Of a stretch of DNA of 64,000 bases, positions 28,886 through 38,950 are shown piece after piece. Position numbers and translations under genes: made by a program. The first letter of the stretch is position 1. Each line of letters starts with the position of its first letter. Under the pieces are notes generated by a model. That model was given only the letters and a program-made list of their open reading frames with translations, searched no databases and was not told the origin of the DNA. This DNA comes from Parazoarcus communis. GTDB lineage: Bacteria > Pseudomonadota > Gammaproteobacteria > Burkholderiales > Rhodocyclaceae. The DNA lies in contig NZ_CP022188.1 in NCBI RefSeq assembly GCF_003111665.1, forward strand, positions 3,100,001-3,164,000. The letters run 5' to 3'.

Positions 28886-28897
28886 TCTTATATAAGA
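28886..28897. promoter_or_regulatory. Palindromic operator candidate for the GntR regulator
   Basis: TCTTATATAAGA is a perfect 12-base palindrome in an AT-rich patch between mdh and the divergent gntR-type gene, 50 bases before the latter's start. The outer bases GTCTT (28878-28882) and AAGAC (28894-28898) add further symmetry. GntR/HutC proteins bind sites of this size. Assignment is by position. Confidence 0.5.
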
Positions 28898-28946
28898 CAT
28901 ATGATGACCCATAGACTCCTGAAAAATTTTGTGCTGAAATACACGG

Positions 28947-29675
28947 ATGGCTCAGGAATCCCCCACATTCAGCCCTCTTTACCGCCAGATCAAGACCCTG
29001 ATTCTTCAGGCGCTTGAGGCGGGGGAATGGCGTCCCGGGCAGGCGATTCCCAGCGAACAGGAACTTGCCGCACGCTTCGGTGTGTCCCAAGGTACGGTGC
29101 GCAAGGCGATCGACGAGATTGCCGGCGATAACCTCCTGGTGCGAAAGCAGGGCAAGGGTACCTATGTTGCCTCCCACAACGACCCGCGAGCCTTGTTCCG
29201 GTTTTTGCGACTGGTGCCCATCGATGGTGATCTTTCCCATCCTAAAAGCGTGCCGCTCGATTGCTGGCGTGCAAAGGCCGGTCAGGAAGCATCCCGCATG
29301 CTCGCGATCGAACTCGGTGCGCCAATCATCATTCTGCGCCGACTGCTCAAGTTTGCGAACAAACCTGTGGTGGTTGACGAGATTTATTTGCCGGGCGAAC
29401 TGTTTCAGGGCTTGAGTTTCGAAACGCTTCAGGATTGGCATGGTTCGCTCTACTCGCTGCTTGAGAGCCGTTTTGGCTCTCGCATGATCCGGGCTCAGGA
29501 GCGTATCAGGGCGGTCGCGGCCGATCGCTCCACCAGCGAAGCATTGAAAGTTGCAGAAGGTACCCCTTTGCTGTCGGTCGAGCGGGTGACCTACACGTAC
29601 GGCGATAAGCCGGTGGAATGGCGTCGTGGTTTGTACTCGACGGCGGAGCATTACTATCTGAATGAGCTGAATTGA
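28947..29675 (+). CDS. GntR family regulator, HutC subfamily
   Basis: The 242-residue protein has an N-terminal winged HTH (PLYRQIKTLILQALEAGEWRPGQAIPSEQELA, then RFGVSQGTVRKAIDEI and VRKQGKGTYV). The C-terminal UTRA ligand domain is of the HutC type (ILRRLLKFANKPVVVDEIYLPG, YGDKPVEWRRGLYSTAEHYY). UTRA domains sense small metabolites. It lies between mdh and sdhC, so it most likely regulates TCA-cycle genes in response to a cycle intermediate. The palindrome upstream suggests autoregulation and control of mdh. The effector is unknown. Confidence 0.9.
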   Translation: MAQESPTFSPLYRQIKTLILQALEAGEWRPGQAIPSEQELAARFGVSQGTVRKAIDEIAGDNLLVRKQGKGTYVASHNDPRALFRFLRLVPIDGDLSHPKSVPLDCWRAKAGQEASRMLAIELGAPIIILRRLLKFANKPVVVDEIYLPGELFQGLSFETLQDWHGSLYSLLESRFGSRMIRAQERIRAVAADRSTSEALKVAEGTPLLSVERVTYTYGDKPVEWRRGLYSTAEHYYLNELN

Positions 29676-29774
29676 TGAGGTCAAACGCCGCAATGACGGG
29701 TGTTTCATCGCTATAATCTCAAGCTTTTGGGAGTCTGCGGCGGATTTTCGCCGCGCATGTTGAGGGGAGTCTTC

Positions 29775-30164
29775 ATGTCAGAAGTGACAGTGCGCAAACA
29801 GAGGCCGAAGCATTTGGCCATCAATGAAATCCGGCTGCCGTTGCCGGGTTTCGTATCGATCCTTCATCGGGTCAGCGGGGCAGGCTTGTTTCTGATGTTG
29901 CCCTTCCTGCTTTATCTGCTCGATCGCAGCCTGGGTTCGGCAGAGTCGTTTGAAGTGTTCTCGGCAGTGGTGTCGCATCCGCTTGCCAAACTGTTGCTTC
30001 TGGGTCTGCTGTGGGCCTACCTGCATCATTTCTGTGCAGGCATCCGCTTTCTCCTGCTGGATATGCACAAGGGTGTCGAGCTTCAGGCCGCCCGCAGTTC
30101 TGCACGGATTGTTCTGATTGTGAGCCTCGTGCTCACCGTGATCATCGGGGTGACACTATGGTGA
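29775..30164 (+). CDS. sdhC: Succinate dehydrogenase cytochrome b556 subunit
   Basis: The ATG at 29775 (MSEVTVRKQRPKHLAI) follows GAGGGGAG and gives 129 residues with three membrane helices. The family motif LPGFVSILHRVSGAGLFL and the heme-ligand His region LHHFCAGIRFLLLD are present. With SdhD it anchors SdhAB in the inner membrane and carries heme and the quinone site. It opens the sdhCDAB-sdhE-gltA run. The sdhD start overlaps its end by 7 bases. Confidence 0.96.
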   Translation: MSEVTVRKQRPKHLAINEIRLPLPGFVSILHRVSGAGLFLMLPFLLYLLDRSLGSAESFEVFSAVVSHPLAKLLLLGLLWAYLHHFCAGIRFLLLDMHKGVELQAARSSARIVLIVSLVLTVIIGVTLW

Positions 30165-30505
30165 AGCGTCAAGTCGTAGGCGCGCACTACGGTCTGAAGG
30201 ACTGGATTGCGCAACGCGGTACCGCCGTCTATATGGCGATCTATACCGTCATCTTTGCATTCTCGGCGCTCATGCTGCCCGAGTTGAGCTACGAAGCCTG
30301 GTCCGGGATGTTCTCGGGCGGACTGTTCAAGTTCCTGAGCTTCCTGTTCTTCCTCTCGGTGTTCTATCACGCATGGATCGGCGTTCGTGACATCTGGATG
30401 GACTATGTCAAGCCGACCGGTGTGCGTCTTGCTCTGCACCTGGTTACTCTCTTTCTGCTCGTCGGCTATGCCGGCTGGGCAGCCCAGATTCTTTGGAGGC
30501 TGTAA
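30158..30505 (+). CDS. sdhD: Succinate dehydrogenase membrane anchor subunit
   Basis: The ATG at 30158 lies within the end of sdhC (7-base overlap), giving 115 residues with three transmembrane helices. The opening [22 protein letters not shown], the central EAWSGMFS loop and [17 protein letters not shown] with its heme/quinone-region His are typical. It completes the membrane half of complex II. sdhA follows after 2 bases. Confidence 0.95.
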   Translation: MVKRQVVGAHYGLKDWIAQRGTAVYMAIYTVIFAFSALMLPELSYEAWSGMFSGGLFKFLSFLFFLSVFYHAWIGVRDIWMDYVKPTGVRLALHLVTLFLLVGYAGWAAQILWRL

Positions 30506-30507
30506 GC

Positions 30508-32301
30508 GTGAACGTCGCGAAGCGTACCTTTGATGCGGTCATTGTCGGCGCCGGCGGTGCCGGTCTGCGGGCAGCCCTGCAACTTTCCGAAGCCGGCATG
30601 AAGACGGCTGTTCTGAGCAAGGTTTTTCCGACCCGCTCCCATACAGTGGCTGCACAGGGCGGTGTTGCTGCATCGCTCGGCAATTCGACCGAAGACAACT
30701 GGCACTGGCACATGTACGACACCGTCAAGGGGTCGGACTGGCTGGGTGACCAGGATGCCATCGAATTCATGTGCAAGAAGGCCAACGAGGTCGTCATCGA
30801 GCTCGAGCACTACGGCATGCCTTTCGACCGCACCGACAACGGCAAGATCTATCAGCGCCCGTTCGGTGGTCACTCGATGAACTACGGCCAGGCGCCGGTG
30901 ATGCGCTCCTGTGCTGCTGCCGACCGTACCGGTCATGCCATGCTGCATGCGCTGTATCAGCGCAACGTGCGTGCGAACACCCAGTTCTTCGTCGAATGGA
31001 TGGCGCTCGACCTGATCCGCAACGAGAACGGCGACGTGCTCGGCGTGACGGCGATGGAGATGGAAACCGGCGAAGTCACGATTTTCCACTCCAAGGCGAC
31101 GATTTTCGCCACGGGTGGTGCCGGTCGTATCTACCACTCTTCGACCAATGCCTTCATCAACACCGGTGACGGTGTCGGCATGGCGGCGCGCGCTGGCGTC
31201 CCGCTCGAAGACATGGAATTCTGGCAGTTTCACCCGACCGGCGTGGCCGGCGCGGGCGTGCTGATTACCGAAGGCGTGCGTGGCGAAGGCGGCATTCTGC
31301 GCAATGCTTCCGGCGAGCGCTTCATGGAGCGCTATGCGCCCAACCTGAAGGATCTGGCTTCGCGTGACGTGGTTTCGCGCGCAATGACCACCGAAATCAA
31401 CGAAGGTCGTGGTTGCGGTCCTGACAAGGATCACGTCCTGCTCGACATCACCCACCTGGCACCCGAGAACATCATGAAGCGCCTGCCTGGCATTCGTGAG
31501 ATCGCGATCCAGTTCGCCGGTGTCGACCCGATCAAGGCGCCGATTCCGGTTGTGCCGACCTGTCACTATCAGATGGGCGGTATTCCGACCAACTACAAGG
31601 GGCAGGTCGTGGTGCCGAAGGATGGCAATCCCAACACGCCGATCGTCGGTTTCTACGCTGCCGGCGAATGTGCCTGTGCTTCGGTGCATGGTGCAAACCG
31701 TCTGGGTACCAACTCGCTGCTCGATCTCCTGGTCTTCGGCAAGTCGGCTGGCGAGACCGTGGTCGAGGACTTCCAGTCCGGCAACCTCAGCCTCAAGCCG
31801 CTGCCCGCGGATGCTGCTGACGTTTCGCTTGCCCGTCTGGCCCGTCTGGAAAACCAGACCGGTGGCGAGAGCGTGTTCGACGTTGGCCTGGAAATGCGTC
31901 GTACCATGCAGAAGCATGCCGGCGTGTTCCGCTTCGACAATCTGCTCAAGGAAGGTGTGGCGAAGATGGCCGAGGTGGCCGAGCGCGCCAAGCGGACCGA
32001 AATTGCAGACAAGTCCAAGGTGTGGAACATCGCCCGCATGGAAGCACTGGAACTCGACAACCTGATCGAAGTTGCCCGCGCAACCATCGTGTCGGCCGAA
32101 GCGCGCAAGGAATCGCGTGGTGCGCACGTCCGTGACGATGCTCCGGATACGGCAGAGAACCCCAACGGTCGTGACGACGAGAACTGGCTGAAGCACACGC
32201 TGTGGTACAGCGAAGGCAATCGTCTCGACTACAAGCCGGTGAACCTCAAGCCGATGTCGGACGACGTCAAGGCGATTGAGCTTGCCAAGCGTACCTACTA
32301 A
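30508..32301 (+). CDS. sdhA: Succinate dehydrogenase flavoprotein subunit
   Basis: I chose the GTG at 30508 because it has GGAGG eight bases upstream; the in-frame TTG at 30493 would sit on top of that ribosome site and overlap sdhD. This gives 597 residues. It has the FAD-binding [14 protein letters not shown], the covalent-FAD His45 in [10 protein letters not shown], the substrate-site [14 protein letters not shown], and the C-terminal [17 protein letters not shown] block ([12 protein letters not shown]). It oxidises succinate to fumarate and passes electrons to SdhB. Confidence 0.97.
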   Translation: MNVAKRTFDAVIVGAGGAGLRAALQLSEAGMKTAVLSKVFPTRSHTVAAQGGVAASLGNSTEDNWHWHMYDTVKGSDWLGDQDAIEFMCKKANEVVIELEHYGMPFDRTDNGKIYQRPFGGHSMNYGQAPVMRSCAAADRTGHAMLHALYQRNVRANTQFFVEWMALDLIRNENGDVLGVTAMEMETGEVTIFHSKATIFATGGAGRIYHSSTNAFINTGDGVGMAARAGVPLEDMEFWQFHPTGVAGAGVLITEGVRGEGGILRNASGERFMERYAPNLKDLASRDVVSRAMTTEINEGRGCGPDKDHVLLDITHLAPENIMKRLPGIREIAIQFAGVDPIKAPIPVVPTCHYQMGGIPTNYKGQVVVPKDGNPNTPIVGFYAAGECACASVHGANRLGTNSLLDLLVFGKSAGETVVEDFQSGNLSLKPLPADAADVSLARLARLENQTGGESVFDVGLEMRRTMQKHAGVFRFDNLLKEGVAKMAEVAERAKRTEIADKSKVWNIARMEALELDNLIEVARATIVSAEARKESRGAHVRDDAPDTAENPNGRDDENWLKHTLWYSEGNRLDYKPVNLKPMSDDVKAIELAKRTY

Positions 32302-32322
32302 CGGCTCGGGAGAATATTCGAT

Positions 32323-33033
32323 ATGAGCAAACGTAGCGTTTCATTCAAGATCTATCGGTACGATCCGGATCGTGACGAAAAGCCCTACATGCAGGACATC
32401 ACCGTAGAGCTCGAGCCGTCTGACAAGAAGCTGCTCGACGCGCTGGTGCGTCTGCGCGCGAAGGACGATTCGATGTCTTTCCGTCGTTCCTGCCGCGAAG
32501 GCGTGTGCGGTTCCGACGCGATGAACATCAACGGCAAGAACGGGCTGGCCTGCCTGACCGACGTCGACAGCCTGCAGCAGCCGATCACGCTGCGCCCGCT
32601 GCCGGGTCTGCCGGTCATCCGCGATCTGATCGTGGACATGACCCAGTTCTTCAAGCAGTACCACTCGATCAAGCCCTACCTGGTGAACAACGAGCCGACG
32701 CCGGAGCGCGAACGCCTGCAGACGCCGGAAGAGCGCGAAGAGCTCAATGGCCTGTACGAGTGCATTCTGTGTGCCTGTTGCTCGACGTCGTGCCCGTCGT
32801 TCTGGTGGAACCCGGACAAGTTTGTTGGTCCGGCCGGCCTGCTGGCTGCCTACCGCTTCCTGGCAGACACGCGGGACCAAGACGCCAATGCGCGACTCGA
32901 CAACCTGGAAGATCCGTACCGGTTGTTCCGTTGCCACAGCATCATGAACTGCGTCGACGTATGTCCCAAGAATCTGAATCCGACGAAGGCCATCGGCAAG
33001 ATCAAGGACATGATGGTTCGCCGTGCGGTCTGA
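32323..33033 (+). CDS. sdhB: Succinate dehydrogenase iron-sulfur subunit
   Basis: The 236-residue subunit has the [2Fe-2S] ligands in SCREGVCGSDAM and NGLAC, and the [4Fe-4S]/[3Fe-4S] ligands in CILCACCSTSCPSFWW and CHSIMNCVDVCPKNLNP. It relays electrons from FAD in SdhA to ubiquinone at SdhCD. It follows sdhA by 21 bases with its own ribosome site. The downstream sdhE gene starts 11 bases before its stop. Confidence 0.97.
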   Translation: MSKRSVSFKIYRYDPDRDEKPYMQDITVELEPSDKKLLDALVRLRAKDDSMSFRRSCREGVCGSDAMNINGKNGLACLTDVDSLQQPITLRPLPGLPVIRDLIVDMTQFFKQYHSIKPYLVNNEPTPERERLQTPEEREELNGLYECILCACCSTSCPSFWWNPDKFVGPAGLLAAYRFLADTRDQDANARLDNLEDPYRLFRCHSIMNCVDVCPKNLNPTKAIGKIKDMMVRRAV

Positions 33034-33274
33034 TGCGCTGACGATCAACAGGGGGCGTGTGCGCTGGCAGTGCCGCAGGGCACTGCTGGAGCTGGACCTT
33101 GTGTTCACGCGCTTCCTGGAGCGGGATTTTGATCAGCTCTCGGATGATCAGCTGGCCGATCTGGAAGATCTGTTGCGAGCTGACGACTATGATATCTGGG
33201 GGATGGTCAATGGTAGCAAGCCATGCGAAGTGGAACGCTGGAAAGAGATGATCGGGTTGCTCAGTCAGCGATGA
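33023..33274 (+). CDS. sdhE: FAD assembly factor SdhE
   Basis: The GTG start at 33023 overlaps the end of sdhB by 11 bases and gives 83 residues, the family size. The protein promotes covalent attachment of FAD to SdhA. Conserved features are RVRWQCRRALLELDL near the N-terminus and DYDIWGMVNG later. The usual RGxxE motif, whose Gly lies in the SdhA contact surface in studied SdhE proteins, reads RALLE here, so Gly is replaced by Ala. Its position between sdhB and gltA strongly supports the name despite that change. Confidence 0.92.
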   Translation: MRSDALTINRGRVRWQCRRALLELDLVFTRFLERDFDQLSDDQLADLEDLLRADDYDIWGMVNGSKPCEVERWKEMIGLLSQR

Positions 33275-33337
33275 CGACACCGGTCGGGGATGAATAAGGG
33301 AGTTGGAAGTTAAACGGGCAAGGAAAAGGGACGAACT

Positions 33338-34633
33338 ATGAGCACTGAACGCACTGCAACCCTAACCGTCGATGGCAAGACTGTCGATTTTTCGGTGATG
33401 ACCGGGACCCATGGTCAGGACGTTATCGACATTCGCACGCTGGGCGCAAAAACCGGCCTGTTTACCTACGACTCCGGTTTCCTCTCCACCGCGAGCTGCA
33501 AGTCCAAGATCACCTTCATCGACGGTGACAAGGGCGAACTGCTGTACCGCGGCTACCCGATCGAGCAGTTGGCGGACGAGTGCAACTTTCTTGAGGTAGC
33601 TTATCTGCTCAAGAATGGTGAGCTTCCGAACGCCGCGCAGAAGACGGAGTTCGAAACCACGATCAAGAACCACACCATGGTTCACGATCAGCTGACCCGC
33701 TTCTTCAACGGCTTCCGCCGTGATGCCCACCCGATGGCCATCATGGTCGGCGTGGTTGGCGCGCTGTCTGCGTTCTACCACGACGCGATGGACTTCTCGG
33801 ACGTCGAGCACCGCAACGTGTCGATCAACCGCCTGATCGCCAAGCTGCCGACCATCGTCGCCATGGCGTACAAGTACAACACCGGGCAGCCGTTCATGTA
33901 CCCGCGTAACGACCTCAGCTACACGGCGAACTTCATGCACATGATGTTCGGTACCCCGTGCGAAGAGTACAAGCCGAACCCGGTGCTGGTGCGTGCGCTC
34001 GACGTGATCTTCACGCTGCACGCCGATCACGAGCAGAACGCTTCGACCTCGACCGTGCGTCTGGCCGGCTCGTCCGGTGCCAACCCGTTTGCGTGCATCT
34101 CGGCAGGTATTGCCTGCCTGTGGGGCCCGGCACACGGCGGTGCGAACGAAGCCTGCCTCAACATGCTGGAAGAAATCGGCGACGTCTCGCGCGTTGATGA
34201 GTACATCGCACGCGCCAAGGACAAGAACGACAGCTTCAAGCTGATGGGCTTCGGTCACCGTGTGTACAAGAACTTCGATCCGCGCGCCACGCTGATGCGC
34301 AAGGTGTGCAACGAAGTGCTGAAGGAACTCGGCCTCGAGAACGACCGCCTGTTCAAGCTGGCCATGCAGCTCGAAAAGATCGCACTGGAAGATCCGTACT
34401 TCGTCGAGAAGAAGCTCTACCCGAACGTGGACTTCTACTCGGGCATCGTGCAGAAGGCACTGGGCATCCCGACCTCAATGTTCACCTGCATCTTCGCGCT
34501 TGCGCGCACGGTGGGCTGGATCACCCAGTGGGAAGAAATGATCACCGACCCGGAGTACAAGATCGGCCGTCCTCGCCAGCTGTATGTTGGCGCGGCACGC
34601 CGCGACGTAACGCCGATCGGTCAGCGTCCGTAA
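33338..34633 (+). CDS. gltA: Citrate synthase, type II
   Basis: The 431-residue protein has the length of hexameric type II enzymes of Gram-negative bacteria. It condenses oxaloacetate with acetyl-CoA. Visible blocks include [44 protein letters not shown] with an active-site His, [14 protein letters not shown] with a second, and the catalytic Asp region [17 protein letters not shown] clear ribosome site (AAGGAAAAGGGA) precedes the ATG. It follows sdhE by 63 bases and ends at a strong terminator. Confidence 0.98.
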   Translation: MSTERTATLTVDGKTVDFSVMTGTHGQDVIDIRTLGAKTGLFTYDSGFLSTASCKSKITFIDGDKGELLYRGYPIEQLADECNFLEVAYLLKNGELPNAAQKTEFETTIKNHTMVHDQLTRFFNGFRRDAHPMAIMVGVVGALSAFYHDAMDFSDVEHRNVSINRLIAKLPTIVAMAYKYNTGQPFMYPRNDLSYTANFMHMMFGTPCEEYKPNPVLVRALDVIFTLHADHEQNASTSTVRLAGSSGANPFACISAGIACLWGPAHGGANEACLNMLEEIGDVSRVDEYIARAKDKNDSFKLMGFGHRVYKNFDPRATLMRKVCNEVLKELGLENDRLFKLAMQLEKIALEDPYFVEKKLYPNVDFYSGIVQKALGIPTSMFTCIFALARTVGWITQWEEMITDPEYKIGRPRQLYVGAARRDVTPIGQRP

Positions 34634-34677
34634 GAGACGATGGAGAGGGGAGGGAGACGGGATCGGCGCTAGCCGCT

Positions 34678-34716
34678 ACGGGATGGTCGCTTCGCATGCG
34701 GCCGTCCCGTTTTTTC
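34678..34716 (+). terminator. Rho-independent terminator after gltA
   Basis: Thirteen-base arms (34678-34690 and 34698-34710, two G-T pairs) around a seven-base loop are followed by six T residues. It ends the sdh-gltA unit and implies that sucA has its own promoter in the 160-base gap. Confidence 0.88.
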
Positions 34717-34792
34717 ATCGTGCGGCGCTTTCGGTCTGGTTCACCCCAATTTCAGAAAGCAGGGTCTCAGAACACAACAGGTGGCTTTCATC

Positions 34793-37645
34793 ATGAAGCA
34801 GCTTCAAAATACATCTCATTTGTTCGGCTCAAACGCGCCGTTCATTGAAGAACTCTACGAGAATTATCTGGCTGATCCGGCATCCGTGTCGGATACGTGG
34901 CGCGACTATTTCGACAAGCTCCAGGCGCAGGCCGGTGCCGCAGTGCGCGACGTTGCGCATGGACCGATCATCGCCGCGTTCGAACAGATGGCCAAGCGTG
35001 GCCCCGTGCGCACGGTCATGTCCGAAGGCGGCGAGGACAAACTGCAGGTAGCAGTGCTGCAGCTGATCAACGCCTACCGCTTCCTCGGCAACCGCTGGGC
35101 GAACCTCGATCCGCTCAAGCGCACAGAGCGTCCGCAGATTGCCGAACTTGAGCCGTCCTTCTACGGCTTTACCGAAGCGGATCTTTCGCGCAGCTTCAAC
35201 GTAGGCTCCTTCCACGGCTTCTCGACCGAGCGCGCCACGCTGCGCGAGATCCTCGAAGCAGTGCGCCAGACCTACTGCGGATCGATCGGCTCCGAGTACA
35301 TGTACATCACGGATATCGCCCAGAAACGCTGGATCCAGAGTCGTCTGGAAAGCGTGCGCGGTACGCCTAAGTTCTCTGCCGACACCAAGCGCCGTATCCT
35401 CGAGCGCACGACGGCTGCCGAGACGCTCGAGCGTTATCTGCATACCAAGTACGTCGGCCAGAAGCGTTTCTCGCTCGAAGGTGGTGAATCCACCATCGTC
35501 GCAATGGACGAACTGATCCGCGTTGCCGGCAGCCTTGGTGTAGCCGAGACCGTGATCGGCATGGCCCACCGCGGTCGTCTGAACGTGCTGGTCAACACCC
35601 TGGGCAAGTCGCCGTCGATGCTGTTCTCGGAATTCGAGGGCAAGGCCGCTTCGGACCTGACCGCGGGTGACGTGAAGTACCACATGGGTTTCTCGAGCGA
35701 CGTCATGACGCCGGGCGGCCCGATGCACCTGACGCTGGCCTTCAACCCGTCCCACCTCGAGATCATCAATCCGGTGGTGGCCGGTTCGGTCTATGCGCGC
35801 CAGGTGCGCCGCAAGGACAAGGACAAGAACCAGGTGCTGGCCGTGCTGGTGCATGGCGACTCGGCCGTGGCCGGCCAGGGCGTCAACCAGGAGATGCTGA
35901 ACTTCTCCCAGACCCGCGGCTATGGCACGGGCGGTACGGTTCACCTGGTGGTAAACAACCAGATCGGCTTCACTACGTCCGATCCGCGCGACTACCGCTC
36001 TTCGCTTTACTGCACCGACATCTTCAAGATGGTCGAGGCCCCGATTTTCCACGTCAATGGCGATGATCCGGAGGCGGTGTCCTTCGTGACCGCGCTTGCG
36101 CTCGAGTTCCGTCAGGAGTTCAAGAAGGACGTGGTCATCGACATCGTGTGCTACCGCAAGCTCGGCCACAACGAGCAGGACGAGCCGATGGTCACTCAGC
36201 CGCTGATGTATCGCAAGATCCAGCAGCACCCGGGTACGCGCAAGATCTACGCTGATCGCCTGATCGCCGAAGGCACGCTGGCGGCAGAAGAGCCGGAGAA
36301 GATGATCGCGGAGTACCGCGAACACCTGGACAAGGGCGAGCTGCTCTACAACCCGGTGCTGTCCGGTCACAACCGTCAGTTCTCGGTGGATTGGAGTCCT
36401 TATCTCAAGAAGCCCTACACCGACGAGGCTGATACCTCGATTCCGGTGCAGGAAGTCAAGCGCCTGTCCGAGCGCCTGACTGCGATTCCGGAAAAGTTCA
36501 CCCTGCAATCGCGGGTCAAGAAGATCATCCAGGATCGCGCAGCAATGGGCCGTGGCGAGTTGCCGCTGGACTGGGGCATGGGCGAGAACCTCGCTTACGC
36601 CAGTCTGCTGGCACAGGGCTTCGCCGTTCGTATTTCCGGTGAAGACGTCGGCCGCAGCACCTTCTTCCACCGTCATGCGGTGCTCCACGACCAGCTGCGC
36701 GAGCGCTGGGATGAAGGCACCTATGCGCCGCTGGCTCATATCCAGGAAGGCCAGGCCGGCTTCCAGTGTTTCGACTCCGTACTGTCCGAAGAGGCTGTGC
36801 TGGGTTTCGAATACGGCTACTCCACTGCCGAGCCCAACGAGCTCGTGGTCTGGGAAGCTCAGTTCGGCGACTTCGTGAACGGTGCGCAGGTCGTGATCGA
36901 CCAGTTCATCAGTTCGGGTGAGGCCAAGTGGGGCCGCCTGAGCGGTCTGGTGATGATGTTGCCGCACGGTTACGAAGGTCAGGGTCCGGAGCACTCGTCT
37001 GCACGCCCCGAGCGCTTCATGAACATGGCTGCCGAGAACAACTGGCAGGTCTGCGTTCCGACCACGCCGGCTCAGATCTTCCATCTGCTGCGTCGTCAGA
37101 TGATTCGCAAACTGCGCAAGCCGCTGATCATCATCACGCCGAAATCGCTGCTGCGTCACAAGGAAGCGATCTCTTCGATGGAAGAACTGGCCACCGGCCA
37201 CTTCCAGACCGTGATTCCCGAAGTCGAAAAGCTCGAGCCGAAGAAGGTGAAGCGTGTGGTGATCTGCCAGGGCAAGATCTACTACGAGCTGCTTGCCTAC
37301 CGTCGCGAACACAACATCACCGATACCGCACTGGTGCGTCTGGAGCAGTTGTATCCCTTCCCGGCTGAAGAGTTCGGCAAGGCGATCAATCAGTTCCCGA
37401 ACGCCAAGGAAGTGGTGTGGGTTCAGGAAGAGCCGCGTAACCAGGGTGCATGGTACTGGCTGGCCTCGCGTCAGCACCTGGTCAACGTGCTCGGCACCAA
37501 GCGCAAGCTGCTGCTGGTCAGCCGTCCGGCTGCCGCATCGCCTGCAGTGGGTTACTACGCCAAACATAACCAGCAACAGAAAGAAGTGATTGAGAACGCC
37601 TTTGGCCCGATTCACGACGCCACGCCTCAGTCACCCAACGTATAA
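34793..37645 (+). CDS. sucA: 2-oxoglutarate dehydrogenase E1 component
   Basis: The ATG at 34793 (MKQLQNTSHLFGSNAPFIEEL) is preferred; AGGTGG at 34779-34784 is its ribosome site, and that leaves 950 residues. The N-terminal LYENYLADPASVSDTWRDYF segment is typical of E1o and contacts E2. Thiamine diphosphate-binding blocks (GMAHRGRLNVLVN, HGDSAVAGQGVNQEML, VVIDIVCYRKLGHNEQDEP) and the transketolase-like C-terminal half (EYGYSTAEPNELVVWEAQFGDFVNGAQ) are intact. It decarboxylates 2-oxoglutarate and passes the succinyl group to SucB. It is first in sucA-sucB-lpdA. Confidence 0.97.
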   Translation: MKQLQNTSHLFGSNAPFIEELYENYLADPASVSDTWRDYFDKLQAQAGAAVRDVAHGPIIAAFEQMAKRGPVRTVMSEGGEDKLQVAVLQLINAYRFLGNRWANLDPLKRTERPQIAELEPSFYGFTEADLSRSFNVGSFHGFSTERATLREILEAVRQTYCGSIGSEYMYITDIAQKRWIQSRLESVRGTPKFSADTKRRILERTTAAETLERYLHTKYVGQKRFSLEGGESTIVAMDELIRVAGSLGVAETVIGMAHRGRLNVLVNTLGKSPSMLFSEFEGKAASDLTAGDVKYHMGFSSDVMTPGGPMHLTLAFNPSHLEIINPVVAGSVYARQVRRKDKDKNQVLAVLVHGDSAVAGQGVNQEMLNFSQTRGYGTGGTVHLVVNNQIGFTTSDPRDYRSSLYCTDIFKMVEAPIFHVNGDDPEAVSFVTALALEFRQEFKKDVVIDIVCYRKLGHNEQDEPMVTQPLMYRKIQQHPGTRKIYADRLIAEGTLAAEEPEKMIAEYREHLDKGELLYNPVLSGHNRQFSVDWSPYLKKPYTDEADTSIPVQEVKRLSERLTAIPEKFTLQSRVKKIIQDRAAMGRGELPLDWGMGENLAYASLLAQGFAVRISGEDVGRSTFFHRHAVLHDQLRERWDEGTYAPLAHIQEGQAGFQCFDSVLSEEAVLGFEYGYSTAEPNELVVWEAQFGDFVNGAQVVIDQFISSGEAKWGRLSGLVMMLPHGYEGQGPEHSSARPERFMNMAAENNWQVCVPTTPAQIFHLLRRQMIRKLRKPLIIITPKSLLRHKEAISSMEELATGHFQTVIPEVEKLEPKKVKRVVICQGKIYYELLAYRREHNITDTALVRLEQLYPFPAEEFGKAINQFPNAKEVVWVQEEPRNQGAWYWLASRQHLVNVLGTKRKLLLVSRPAAASPAVGYYAKHNQQQKEVIENAFGPIHDATPQSPNV

Positions 37646-37666
37646 GCACAAAGGGGAGAAAACCAC

Positions 37667-38863
37667 ATGCTGATCGAAGTCAAAGTACCTCAACTGTCCG
37701 AGTCCGTTTCCGAAGCCACGCTGGTGACCTGGCACAAGAAGGAAGGCGAAGCGGTTTCGCGTGACGAAAACCTGATCGATATCGAGACCGACAAGGTCGT
37801 GCTCGAAACGCCGGCACCTGCCGACGGCGTGCTGGTCAAGATCATCAAGGGTGACGGTGATACCGTTGCCTCTGGTGACCTGATTGCACAGATCGACACT
37901 GAAGCCAAGGCATCGGCTGGCGCTGCGCCGGCCGCAAGCGCGTCGGTTCAGGCCGTCACGCCGCCGCCCGCCGCTGCGACCTCGAGCGCTGCCGGCGCTG
38001 CGAGCCCGGCCGCACGCAAGATCCTCGACGAGAAGGGTGTGTCTGCAGCCGACGTGTCCGGTACCGGCCGTGGTGGTCGTGTGACCAAGGAAGACGCCGT
38101 TGGTGCTCAGCCCAAGGCTGCCGCTGCGGCTGCAGTCGCCCCGGCTGTTGTGGCGACTGGCGACCGTGCCGAAGAGCGCGTGCCGATGACGCGTCTGCGT
38201 GCCCGTATCGCCGAGCGCCTGCTGCAGTCGAAGAACGAGAATGCCATTCTGACCACGTTCAACGAAGTGAACATGGCGCCGGTGATGGCCCTGCGCAAGC
38301 AGTACGGCGAGAAGTTCGAAAAGGCGCACGGCGTGCGTCTGGGCTTCATGGGCTTCTTCGTCAAGGCCGCGGTGGCTGCGCTGAAGAAGTACCCGATCCT
38401 GAACGCTTCGGTCGATGGCAACGACATCGTCTATCACGGCTACATCGACATCGGTATCGCTGTTGGTTCGCCGCGTGGCCTGGTTGTGCCGATCCTGCGT
38501 AACGTCGAGTCGATGTCAGTTGCCGACATCGAGAAGAAAATTGCCGAGTTCGGCCAGAAGGCCAAGGACGGCAAGCTGTCGCTTGAAGAGCTGACCGGTG
38601 GCACGTTCTCGATCTCCAACGGTGGTGTGTTCGGTTCGATGATGTCGACCCCGATCATCAACCCGCCGCAGTCCGCCATCCTCGGCATCCACGCCACCAA
38701 GGATCGTGCCGTGGTCGAGAACGGTCAGGTTGTGGTGCGTCCGATCAACTACCTGGCCATGTCCTACGACCACCGTATCATCGATGGTCGCGAGGCCGTT
38801 CTGGGCCTGGTGGCGATGAAGGAAGCGATGGAAGATCCGGCCCGCCTGATCCTCGACGTATAA
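37667..38863 (+). CDS. sucB: Dihydrolipoyl succinyltransferase (E2)
   Basis: The 398-residue protein has an N-terminal lipoyl domain with the modified Lys43 in ETDKVVLE, and an Ala/Pro-rich linker. A peripheral-subunit-binding domain follows near residue 115 (SPAARKILDEKGVSAADVSGTGRGGRVTKED), then the catalytic core with active-site His369 in SYDHRIIDGREA. It transfers the succinyl group from E1 to CoA. It lies 21 bases after sucA and has a good ribosome site (GGGGAG). Confidence 0.97.
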   Translation: MLIEVKVPQLSESVSEATLVTWHKKEGEAVSRDENLIDIETDKVVLETPAPADGVLVKIIKGDGDTVASGDLIAQIDTEAKASAGAAPAASASVQAVTPPPAAATSSAAGAASPAARKILDEKGVSAADVSGTGRGGRVTKEDAVGAQPKAAAAAAVAPAVVATGDRAEERVPMTRLRARIAERLLQSKNENAILTTFNEVNMAPVMALRKQYGEKFEKAHGVRLGFMGFFVKAAVAALKKYPILNASVDGNDIVYHGYIDIGIAVGSPRGLVVPILRNVESMSVADIEKKIAEFGQKAKDGKLSLEELTGGTFSISNGGVFGSMMSTPIINPPQSAILGIHATKDRAVVENGQVVVRPINYLAMSYDHRIIDGREAVLGLVAMKEAMEDPARLILDV

Positions 38864-38950
38864 CAACAACACGCTTCAGGGGCACATTCGAACCGGCCGT
38901 TTTCGCCGTGCGCGGGTGTGCCCCTTTTCGATTCTGCAAGGGAGATTTTC

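Noticed and set aside
30466..32196. Long open frame antisense to sdhA
   Set aside because: Same shadow effect over an unmistakable sdhA. No independent coding signal.
34829..37615. A very long open frame antisense to sucA
   Set aside because: It mirrors a highly conserved gene in GC-rich DNA. Its peptide is rich in His, Arg and Leu with no family features, and no ribosome site fits.
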